A program made the translations under genes and the position numbers. Under the pieces are notes generated by a model. The model was given only the letters and a program-made list of their open reading frames with translations. It did no database searches and was not told the DNA's origin. From assembly GCA_937982505.1 (NCBI GenBank), contig CALJLV010000110.1:1-5871 (forward strand): a DNA stretch of 5,871 nucleotides, written 5' to 3'. Below, piece by piece: positions 1 through 5,397 of this stretch; positions within the stretch are counted from its first letter, which is position 1, and every line of letters starts with the position of its first letter. The stretch comes from an uncultured Desulfobacteraceae bacterium (lineage in GTDB: Bacteria > Desulfobacterota > Desulfobacteria > Desulfobacterales > UBA2174).

Positions 1-57
1 ATCCGTCGTTTGTCTGGCCGAAGGTCAGCGTGTCGCGTGAATCTTCTTCCCTACAAA

Positions 58-112
58 GCCCTCGCCGGGAGGATCGCAAGACGTGGACGAGGCCGTGCCA
101 GGCCCTCGCCGG
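58..112. repeat. 11-bp direct repeat upstream of the lpxR-like promoter
   Basis: The 11-mer GCCCTCGCCGG occurs exactly at 58-68 and again at 102-112, a spacing of 44 bp (about four helical turns). The second copy lies four bases before the predicted -35 of the lpxR-like gene. That position would suit an activator or repressor site. In GC-rich DNA an 11-bp match can arise by chance, so a regulatory role is only a suggestion. Confidence 0.3.
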
Positions 113-116
113 CCGG

Positions 117-144
117 TTGCAATTTGGCGCAACTCGGATACACT
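117..144 (+). promoter_or_regulatory. Candidate sigma-70 promoter for the lpxR-like gene
   Basis: TTGCAA (117-122) and TACACT (139-144) are separated by 16 bp, and each matches the sigma-70 consensus at four of six positions. It lies in the least GC-rich part of the upstream region and would give a 5' leader of roughly 65 nt before the ATG at 217. An inverted repeat (126-149) overlaps the -10. This is a consensus match only, with no direct evidence of a transcription start. Confidence 0.35.
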
Positions 145-149
145 GCGCC
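126..149. promoter_or_regulatory. Inverted repeat over the putative -10 of the lpxR-like gene
   Basis: Perfect 6-bp arms GGCGCA (126-131) and TGCGCC (144-149) flank a 12-nt centre that contains most of the candidate -10 element. An arm-gap-arm site over the -10 is typical of a repressor operator. It could instead be a chance palindrome or part of a leader hairpin. No regulator gene is visible nearby. Confidence 0.25.
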
Positions 150-216
150 CTTCGGGACGTTGCGAATCGGGACGGGGAATTGCCAACGGGGCTCAACCGC
201 CATCAGGAGTTGCCAA

Positions 217-1236
217 ATGAAAGGTGTGCGAATTGTCTTGGGCCTGCTGCTGGCCCTTGGTCTGGCTTCCCCTGGGGCTGGGGGCCAGGATGCGCCCGAG
301 CCGGAGCAACGCATCGCCTACTGGAGCATCCAGGCGGAAAACGACCTGTGGGGCGACGGGGAAGACCGCCATTACACCCACGGCACCAAGTTTTCCGTGG
401 CTCCGGCCGGCGATCCGCCCCGCTGGCTGCGCTGGCTGGGAGGCTATGTCCCCTTTTTCGCGCCGGGCCACGCGGCGGGGGTCGAGTTTTCCATCGGCCA
501 GAGCATCTTTACCCCGGATGACATCGAAGACCCCAACCTGATTGTGGACGATCGTCCCTATGCGGGCTGGCTTTACGCCAGCGCCACGCTGCTGGGGGTG
601 CTGGAGGAGACCCCGGCGCGCCGCGTGAGCAACGCCCTGGAGGTCGCTCTGGGGGTGGTTGGTCCGAGCAGCGGGGCGGACGAGGTGCAGTGCCGCTGGC
701 ACGAATTCATCGACACGCGCATTCCCCGCGGCTGGGACCACCAGCTTCACGACGAACTGGGCCTGGAGCTGACCTACACCCGGATCTGGGAGCATTTCGG
801 GCGGATCGGCGCCCAGGGTCCGGAATTTTCCCTGGCGCCCCACGCGGTGGCGGCCCTGGGCAACGTCTACACCTATGCCGGCGCCGGCGGGATGCTGCGT
901 TTCGGCTACAACCTGCGCGGCGACCTGGGCCCGCCGGCCATCAGCCCCAGCTTTCCCGGCAGCGCCTATTTTCGTACCCGGTCCAGCTGGAGCGGGTATC
1001 TCTTCGCCGGGGTGGAGGGCCGGCTCATGGCCCGCAACATCTTTCTGGACGGCAACACCTTCAGGGACAGCCACAGCGTGGATCGGCGCGTCGGCGTCGG
1101 CGACCTGCAGATCGGCGCGGCCCTGCGCTACCGCAACGTGCGCGTCGCCTTTTCCAACGTCTACCGCTCCAAGGAGTTCCACGGCCAGGTGGAGTCCACC
1201 GATTACGGCGCCATCAACCTGACCCTCCTGTACTGA
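217..1236 (+). CDS. lpxR: LpxR-family (DUF2219) outer-membrane lipid A deacylase
   Basis: This 339-aa protein resembles the LpxR/DUF2219 family. LpxR enzymes are Ca2+-dependent outer-membrane beta-barrels that remove the 3'-acyloxyacyl group from lipid A. Residues 1-23 form a signal peptide: a basic start, a hydrophobic run, then an Ala-Gly-Gly cleavage region. Family hallmarks are E41-N42-D43, D50-R-x-Y-T54-x-G, DRPYAGWLY (112-120), and Q158-x3-H162 followed by GWDHQLHDE (172-180). N42, D43, T54 and H162 match the positions of Salmonella LpxR catalytic residues N9, D10, T34 and H122 (numbering from memory). The chain ends in Tyr, as expected for a Bam-inserted barrel. The start at 217 is chosen because AGGAG (205-209) lies 7 nt upstream and the signal peptide begins there; the frame is open further upstream but lacks signal-peptide logic. 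Family is near certain; exact lipid specificity is inferred. Confidence 0.88.
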   Translation: MKGVRIVLGLLLALGLASPGAGGQDAPEPEQRIAYWSIQAENDLWGDGEDRHYTHGTKFSVAPAGDPPRWLRWLGGYVPFFAPGHAAGVEFSIGQSIFTPDDIEDPNLIVDDRPYAGWLYASATLLGVLEETPARRVSNALEVALGVVGPSSGADEVQCRWHEFIDTRIPRGWDHQLHDELGLELTYTRIWEHFGRIGAQGPEFSLAPHAVAALGNVYTYAGAGGMLRFGYNLRGDLGPPAISPSFPGSAYFRTRSSWSGYLFAGVEGRLMARNIFLDGNTFRDSHSVDRRVGVGDLQIGAALRYRNVRVAFSNVYRSKEFHGQVESTDYGAINLTLLY

Positions 1237-1284
1237 TCCGGCGCGCAAGGACGGCAGACCTGGCCGCGGCGGCCCCTCGCAACC

Positions 1285-1312
1285 CAGGGCCGGCAACGAT
1301 CCCTGCCTTTTT
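1285..1312 (+). terminator. Weak candidate intrinsic terminator after the lpxR-like gene
   Basis: CAGGG (1285-1289) can pair with CCCTG (1301-1305), and a T5 run follows at 1308-1312. An alternative pairing is GGCA (1292-1295) with TGCC (1304-1307) directly before the T run. Both stems are short (4-5 bp) with loops of 8-11 nt, so this is marginal. Its location in the 84-bp gap between two convergent genes is where a terminator would be expected. Confidence 0.3.
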
Positions 1313-1320
1313 CGGCTTCC

Positions 1321-2643
1321 TCAGTCCTCGCCCATGATGGGGAAGGTCGCCCCGGCCTCGGGAAAGACCGCTACCGTGGCCCGCGGCGCAAGGCGCCGCC
1401 GGCCGGCCTCGATGACCGCCTGCGGTGCGCTGAGGGCCTTGAAGAACCCCAGGCGCCGCACCGTCTCGTCGGACAGGGTCGGCACATGAAAGTAAAGGCT
1501 GTACTGGCGCACGAGCTGCATCGAGTAGTAGAGCAGAAATTTCTCTTCCACGTTGAGCCCCGGCCGGATCCTCTCCAGAAAGCCCATCACCCTTGACGGT
1601 CCCAGCAGCCGCAGGAGGGTCTTGGTGAGCCACAACGGTTTGGCCTTGTCCGGCACCACGATATCGTCGATCCCCCGCCGGGCGCGCAGAAACCCCATGA
1701 TCACCCCGCCGGGCCGCAGGGCCGGCAGCGAATTGCCCACGCATTTCATGCTCTGCTTGAAGTTGAGGTCCATGGGGTGGGCGTTGACCACGATCCCGTC
1801 CACCGGAGCCGCCACGCGGCGTCCGGAGATGCGGCGGTTGAACGCGACTCCGGCCCGGTGGGCGCCGATGGGATCACCGCCGAAGGCCCCGATGACCCTC
1901 TGGCCGGCGTCCATGGCCACGTTGAGGCAGAAGATCTGGGCCTGGATCATGGGCCGGATCTCCTCTAGGTCGAGGCGGAAGGAGTTCTCCTCCGGGGCCA
2001 TGCCCACGCGGTTGAAAGCGTAGGGCGGCTCGGCGATGACGGCATGATGGGCCCCGATGCACGCGGCCGAGGCCAGCCCGGGCAGAAGGTTCTTGAGCCC
2101 GCCGCCGAAGCCGGCCCACAGGTGCGGCTCCACCAGGCCCAGCAGGACGATGAGATCCGCCTCGGCCACGGCCCGGTTGAGGACCACCGGGGTGCCGCGA
2201 CGGGTGCGGCCGAAGGTGTGCATCTGGTCCGGGGCAAAGGCGTCATGGTTGCGCCAGCGGATGCGGCCCAGGTGCTCGGGGCCGATCTTGGCGGCCATCT
2301 CTTCGGCGGTCATGGCCGTGTGGATGCCCAGGGCCGGCATCACCAGAACCTCCGCCAGGCGGGCGCCGGCCCGTTCCAGGGCTTCCAGGACCAGATGGAA
2401 GAAACCCGCCACCGGGGTGGGGCGGGTGTTGTCGTCGGTGACGATGAGGATCCGCTTTCCGGCCAGATCCATTTCGGCCAGCGGGGCGGCCTGCACCGGC
2501 GCGGCCAGGGCCCGGGCAACGATGGCGGCCGGATCGCCGGCGGGCGGTGGCGGGGCCGCCAGGGCTGGCGGGGTGATCACGTTCCAGGTCTCGGGAAGCT
2601 CGAGGCGAAGCGATTCCTCTCCCCAGGGCAGTCGGATCTGCAT
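1321..2643 (-). CDS. LarA-type (DUF2088) nickel-pincer racemase/epimerase homologue
   Basis: This 440-aa protein belongs to the lactate racemase LarA family, whose members interconvert stereoisomers of 2-hydroxy acids using a nickel-pincer nucleotide (NPN) cofactor in the cytoplasm. Visible hallmarks are DDNTRPTP (70-77), GIH108TAMTAEE, a conserved NHD (132-134), EPH174LWAGFGGGLK184NLLPG and GAHH200. H108, H174, K184 and H200 have the same residue numbers as Lactobacillus plantarum LarA, where K184 carries the cofactor, H200 binds nickel and the two other histidines are catalytic (from memory). An active enzyme is therefore plausible. The length is close to LarA (about 424 aa). The start at 2643 is supported by GAGGAAG just upstream (2647-2653); the frame stays open to 2988 without good reason to use it. 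No cofactor-synthesis genes (larB, larC, larE) lie in the window. Many homologues act on substrates other than lactate, so no symbol is given. Confidence 0.88.
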   Translation of the reverse strand: MQIRLPWGEESLRLELPETWNVITPPALAAPPPPAGDPAAIVARALAAPVQAAPLAEMDLAGKRILIVTDDNTRPTPVAGFFHLVLEALERAGARLAEVLVMPALGIHTAMTAEEMAAKIGPEHLGRIRWRNHDAFAPDQMHTFGRTRRGTPVVLNRAVAEADLIVLLGLVEPHLWAGFGGGLKNLLPGLASAACIGAHHAVIAEPPYAFNRVGMAPEENSFRLDLEEIRPMIQAQIFCLNVAMDAGQRVIGAFGGDPIGAHRAGVAFNRRISGRRVAAPVDGIVVNAHPMDLNFKQSMKCVGNSLPALRPGGVIMGFLRARRGIDDIVVPDKAKPLWLTKTLLRLLGPSRVMGFLERIRPGLNVEEKFLLYYSMQLVRQYSLYFHVPTLSDETVRRLGFFKALSAPQAVIEAGRRRLAPRATVAVFPEAGATFPIMGED

Positions 2644-2691
2644 GGCCTTCCTCTTCTCGGGGTTGATGGGTCGGTCGGGTCGTGGTGTCCA

Positions 2692-2720
2692 TCCATACGC
2701 CAACTTGGCGGAAACGTCAA
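2692..2720 (-). promoter_or_regulatory. Candidate sigma-70 promoter for the larA-like gene
   Basis: Read on the reverse strand, TTGACG (2720-2715, five of six consensus bases) and TATGGA (2697-2692, three of six, keeping the conserved TAT) are separated by exactly 17 bp. A start near 2685 would give a leader of about 42 nt before the ATG at 2643, with the Shine-Dalgarno at 2653-2647. The -10 is imperfect, so an activator or repressor may be involved, which fits the palindrome in the spacer. Confidence 0.5.
2698..2710. promoter_or_regulatory. Perfect 13-bp palindrome in the larA-side promoter spacer
   Basis: CGCCAA-C-TTGGCG has perfect 6-bp arms around one central base. It starts directly next to the predicted -10 and occupies 13 of the 17 spacer bases, where a dimeric regulator would occlude or remodel the promoter. 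I cannot assign it to a known regulator, and none is encoded in this window. Confidence 0.45.
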
Positions 2721-2973
2721 AACGCAGCGGCTGTGTCCGGAGACCCGTCCGCCTATAGGGCGCCGATGCGTCACCATACCGGCCGGGACGGCGAAGATCG
2801 TCCCTGGGTTCAGAAACGCCGGCTCGCCCGATTTCTAACCCCGCCTTCACGTCTGGCCAACAATTGCATCTCAGACTGAGCGCGGTTGGAAGGCAGGAGC
2901 TGCGAACCGCGCCTTCCGGACGGCTGCGGCAGCGGCCCGAGGGCCCGCCGCGCCGGATCGTCCACAACCCCGC

Positions 2974-2979
2974 AAGGAG
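2974..2979 (+). promoter_or_regulatory. Shine-Dalgarno fixing the start at 2987
   Basis: AAGGAG lies 7 nt before ATG 2987. It decides this start over an in-frame ATG at 2864, which has no comparable site and would add about 41 residues of low-complexity Arg/Pro-rich sequence unlike the rest of the protein. Confidence 0.75.
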
Positions 2980-2986
2980 CTGCGCC

Positions 2987-3727
2987 ATGCCTTCCTATTT
3001 CACCCGCTCCGGGGCGGCCCTTCAGGTGCTGGTCCCCCCGGCCCAGGCGGATCTCCTCGATGGCTGCCGCCAGGCTTTGGGCCTCGATCCGCAGCAGCCT
3101 GGCGCCTGGCTGGCGCGCCTGCCTTTTGGTCCGGGCGACGCCACCGCCGGGGCCGAAAACGAGCTGCAGACGGCCGTGGTGGGAGAAAAAGAGGACGTCG
3201 ATCTGCCCCGCCGCATCCTCTCCTCGTCCTACTACCGCAACCTGGAACGCAAGGCGGCGACCGGCGATACCCCCGTGCGCCGGCTCCAGGAACTCAGCGC
3301 TTTCGTTGCCCACAACCCCGAGCGGGTCTGGGAGCACGCCTGGGTGCGGTTTCCCCTGGAACGGCTCAACCCGTTTGCCCGCTCGGTGCTCGATGCGGAT
3401 CTGCTGGCCGACAAGCGCCAGCCCCAGGGGCCGCGGCGCGGCGACTGCGAATGCTTCCATTGCCAGGAGGCAGGCGAGGATCTGTTGCGGGTGCCGGTCA
3501 GCTACCTGCTCAAGCTGGCCCTGGCCGACGCCATCGGCCAAGCGGACCTGCCGGCCCCCCTGCGCGAGGCCGGTACCCGTCTGATGGGACACTTTCTCAA
3601 CGACAACACGTCCCCGGAAACGTTCTCTTTCTTCCCCGTCCCCCTGGAGCCGGCCAGCGGCAAGGGACGCCGGGTGGCGGCCGAAACCCTTCAGCGCTTT
3701 CTGCTCAGTCACCTGCTGGTGGCCTAG
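2987..3727 (+). CDS. N-terminal fragment (246 aa) of the broken unknown gene
   Basis: This is what would be made if the TAG at 3725-3727 acts as a true stop. It has a strong Shine-Dalgarno and begins MPSYFTRSG. It contains the conserved-looking blocks RILSSSYYRNLERKA (about 76-90), HAWVRFPLERLNPFARS (about 117-133) and the GDCECFHC cysteine cluster (152-159), which could bind a metal or iron-sulfur cluster. No function is assigned. The fragment ends mid-domain: the sequence after the stop continues in the same frame with no ribosome-binding site of its own. Confidence 0.6.
   Translation: MPSYFTRSGAALQVLVPPAQADLLDGCRQALGLDPQQPGAWLARLPFGPGDATAGAENELQTAVVGEKEDVDLPRRILSSSYYRNLERKAATGDTPVRRLQELSAFVAHNPERVWEHAWVRFPLERLNPFARSVLDADLLADKRQPQGPRRGDCECFHCQEAGEDLLRVPVSYLLKLALADAIGQADLPAPLREAGTRLMGHFLNDNTSPETFSFFPVPLEPASGKGRRVAAETLQRFLLSHLLVA
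3725..3727 (+). other. In-frame TAG inside the unknown coding sequence
   Basis: The codon sits between LLVA and ANQRFHLDQRGQHA. The same frame then stays open for more than 1,100 bases of protein-like sequence. The first downstream ATG (3770) has no Shine-Dalgarno. A single base change from a sense codon (for example Tyr TAC, Trp TGG or Gln CAG) explains it most simply. Reading TAG as pyrrolysine is an alternative with little support here. Confidence 0.8.
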
Positions 3728-4849
3728 GCCAATCAGCGCTTCCATCTGGATCAGCGCGGCCAGCACGCCATGATCTACTTCTCGCCCCATCCGCCGGTCC
3801 GCCAGCGGCGCCTCAACGAACTGATCTCGGACGGCTTTTACCGTGAACTGTTCATGAACCCCTGTCTGGCCGGCTGGGACCGCGGCGAGGACAAGCACGC
3901 CTACATGGGCCTGTGTCACCGAGTGCTGTCACGCAGCCAGCTCAATGCCGTGGCCCGTCTCAAGGAGGCCGGGATCATCGCCCACAACCTGGTGGTCCTG
4001 CCCAATACCTCCAACATCAGCCTGGCGAACAACGGCACCCATCTGAGTCTGGGCAGCCGCCGGCTTTCCGGTCTGATGGGGGCCGGCGCGGCCGGGTTTG
4101 GAGCGTCGGCCGAAAAGTACCTCGGCGACCTGGTCCTCAAGATCAGCGAGCATTTTCTGCCGCTCTTCGTGGGCACCTATTCGGCGGCCCCCTACCGGCT
4201 CGACTTCCAGGACCTGCACCCGGAAAAGGCCCTCGGTTTCCTGCCGCACGAATTGCACGACGTCCATCTGCGCATGATCTGGCGCCGCTGGCGGCGCAAG
4301 GCGCACATCAAGTTCTGCGGCAAATCCATCACCCCTTTCGGGCCCGAATGGCTCGACCGGCTGGTGAGCCGCGCCTGCGGTCTGCGCGGCGACCTGGTGT
4401 GGGATTTTCGACTCCTCGACTACCTGGTCTGCGTCATGAGCACCGAGGAGAGTCCCGCCATGGACGGGACCCCGGGCAACGACGGGCGCCTGAAGAAGGA
4501 TCTGGCGGCCCAGGGGATTTTCCATCCCGCCATGTCCCTGTATCTGCTGCACCGCCTGCGACCTTTTTCCGGATACGGGTTTTGCGGCTTCGAAGGACGC
4601 CACTACAGCCAGTTCGAGGACGTACTGGAGGACATGGGCCGGGCCGCCGACTTGCAGTGGCTCGTGACCGCCGCAGCCTATCGCGAGGCCCTTTCCGGAC
4701 GCACGACCCATGCCGATATCCCTGATGCGCCGGTGGTCGAGAGCGAGCGGCGCCAGGTGATCTTTGGCGGCGCCATCGGGATTCCCACCTTTTTCGTCCA
4801 CCAGCAGAGCGGCAACCGGTTCTTGCGGCGCATCCTGGAACGGTACCGC
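3728..4849 (+). pseudogene. Middle segment of the broken unknown gene (first frame)
   Basis: This continues the frame of the N-terminal piece from the TAG to the first shift; its first ATG is at 3770. Protein-like blocks include MIYFSPHPPVRQRRLNELIS, FMNPCLAGWDRGEDKHAYM, LDFQDLHPEKALGFLPHELH and YGFCGFEGRHYSQFEDVLED. Past about 4850 the same frame stays open to 5344 but becomes Pro/Gly/Arg-rich and repetitive, the look of an out-of-frame shadow. The true protein therefore leaves this frame near 4850. Function is unknown. Confidence 0.65.
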
Positions 4850-4850
4850 C
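4849..4850 (+). other. One-base frameshift, extra C
   Basis: Coding character moves by one base here. Dropping one C of the CC pair joins RRILERYR directly to EVRPSRRYPGYSRVRQDRF. The exact base is uncertain within about 4842-4860, because both frames read sensibly over a few codons. Confidence 0.6.
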
Positions 4851-5111
4851 GAAGTGCGTCCCAGCCGCCGCTACCCGGGGTATTCGCGGGTGCGTCAGGA
4901 TCGCTTTCACCAGGCCCTGCTGGGTTTTTTGCGGGTCGAGGCGGCCGACCTGGTGGAGGCCCTGCAGTTGGAAGGCACCGTGGCCGACCTGGCGGCCCGC
5001 CTGGACGACGGATACCCCCGGCGGACAGCCGCCGGCCGCCTGCTCGTCGGTATTCTGGACACCGCCGGCGCCGTCGACCCCATGCGTCTGCCCGCCGTCG
5101 AGTTCAATGGG
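4851..5111 (+). pseudogene. Third segment of the broken unknown gene (second frame)
   Basis: These 87 codons in the shifted frame encode a helix-rich segment containing FHQALLGFLRVEAADLVEAL and TAAGRLLVGILDTAGAVDP. No start codon with a ribosome-binding site precedes it, so it is a continuation and not a gene of its own. It corresponds to residues 622-708 of the restored protein. Confidence 0.6.
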
Positions 5112-5112
5112 G
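5109..5112 (+). other. One-base frameshift in a GGGG run
   Basis: Removing one G restores AVEFNG-PPERFYRTTLRRRH with no loss of sense on either side. A four-base homopolymer is a common site of replication slippage and of base-calling error. The downstream frame is confirmed by its ATGA overlap with the next gene. Confidence 0.7.
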
Positions 5113-5397
5113 CCACCCGAACGGTTCTACCGCACCACCCTGCGCCGGCGCCATCTGGGGGCCGCCCTGGACCTGCTGTGCACCGAACTCAAGGCTCTGG
5201 ACGGCTGGCCCGCCTGGCGTTCGGGACGCCATAACAGCGCCATGCACTACCTTTTCGGGGGGGACGACGCGGTTCGCCGGGCCGAGCAGGCCAGGGCCGA
5301 TCTGCTGGCCGACCGCCTGTCCCCGGATGCCGCCAGGACCTTGATCCTGGCCACCGTGCTGGCCGTCGAGGCCCAGCGCCAGCAGGTCCGACCATGA
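5113..5397 (+). pseudogene. C-terminal segment of the broken unknown gene (third frame)
   Basis: These 94 codons plus TGA form the last part of the restored protein (residues 709-802), with blocks LGAALDLLCTELKALDGWPA and MHYLFGGDDAVRRAEQARAD and an Ala/Leu-rich helical end. An ATG at 5107 is in this frame but has no Shine-Dalgarno. The stop TGA at 5395-5397 overlaps the start codon of the PSD-like gene. Confidence 0.62.

Larger units (their letters stand above)
2644..2986. other. Divergent intergenic region, 343 bp
   Basis: This region separates the start of the reverse larA-like gene from the start of the forward gene at 2987. It holds the larA-side promoter and palindrome (2692-2720) and the forward gene's Shine-Dalgarno (2974-2979). 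I found no convincing forward sigma-70 promoter: TATAGG at 2754-2759 lacks a -35 partner. A perfect short palindrome CTCAG-A-CTGAG (2870-2880) and a repeated 10-mer AGGAGCTGCG (2895-2904 and 2975-2984) are present, with unknown meaning. Both flanking frames stay open through parts of it because stop codons are rare in GC-rich DNA, but nothing looks like protein. Confidence 0.6.
2987..5397 (+). pseudogene. Unrecognised ~800-residue protein gene, broken by one stop and two frameshifts
   Basis: Joining 2987-4849, 4851-5111 and 5113-5397 gives one coding sequence of 802 codons plus stop, with a TAG at codon 247. I do not recognise the family. The restored protein looks soluble and globular: no signal peptide, no clear membrane helix. 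Features in order are a CxCxxC cluster (C154, C156, C159), a segment with many Asn/Thr/Ser around restored residues 340-357 (starts NTSNISLANNGTHLSLGS), an Arg/Trp-rich stretch (WRRWRRK, about 432-438), and a helix-rich C-terminus rich in Leu, Ala and Arg. Its last codon overlaps the next gene's start (ATGA), so the intact ancestor was probably translationally coupled to the PSD-like gene. The composition stays protein-like in the expected frame on both sides of each lesion, so decay is very recent, or some lesions are sequencing errors or recoding. The neighbouring genes are intact. Confidence 0.72.

Noticed and set aside
2..40. Possible C-terminal tail of an upstream gene ending in TGA at 38-40
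   Set aside because: Only 12 codons are visible, with no recognisable motif; it cannot be told from chance.
193..1296. Long open frame on the reverse strand opposite the lpxR-like gene
   Set aside because: It is an antisense shadow in GC-rich DNA: no ribosome-binding site, a low-complexity Ala/Gly/Val-rich product, and it lies opposite a convincing family member.
2754..2759. TATAGG as a -10 for the forward gene at 2987
   Set aside because: No acceptable -35 lies 16-18 bp upstream, and the leader would exceed 200 nt.
2044..2838. Open forward frame opposite the larA-like gene
   Set aside because: It is antisense to a well-supported family member and its Gly/Arg/His-rich product shows no domain.
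2853..2869. CTGGCC...TTGCAT, resembling a sigma-54 (-24/-12) promoter for the gene at 2987
   Set aside because: The GG and GC dinucleotides are 9 bp apart and not the required 10, and that spacing is strict for sigma-54.
2810..3919. Long reverse-strand frame spanning the TAG region of the unknown gene
   Set aside because: It is tempting because it is uninterrupted where the forward gene is broken. However, its product is Gly/Val/Gln-rich with no motif and no ribosome-binding site, while the forward frame has a strong Shine-Dalgarno and better protein character.
3929..4801. Reverse-strand open frame opposite the middle of the unknown gene
   Set aside because: Antisense shadow with no start signals and no recognisable motif.
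4842..5112. Programmed +1 frameshifting as the explanation for the two shifts
   Set aside because: No recognisable slippery heptamer or release-factor-type shift site is present, and two programmed events plus a stop in one gene would be very unusual.
4850..5344. Extension of the first frame beyond 4850 as true protein
   Set aside because: The product turns into Pro/Gly/Arg-rich repeats, while the next frame gives ordinary helical protein that leads into the ATGA overlap.
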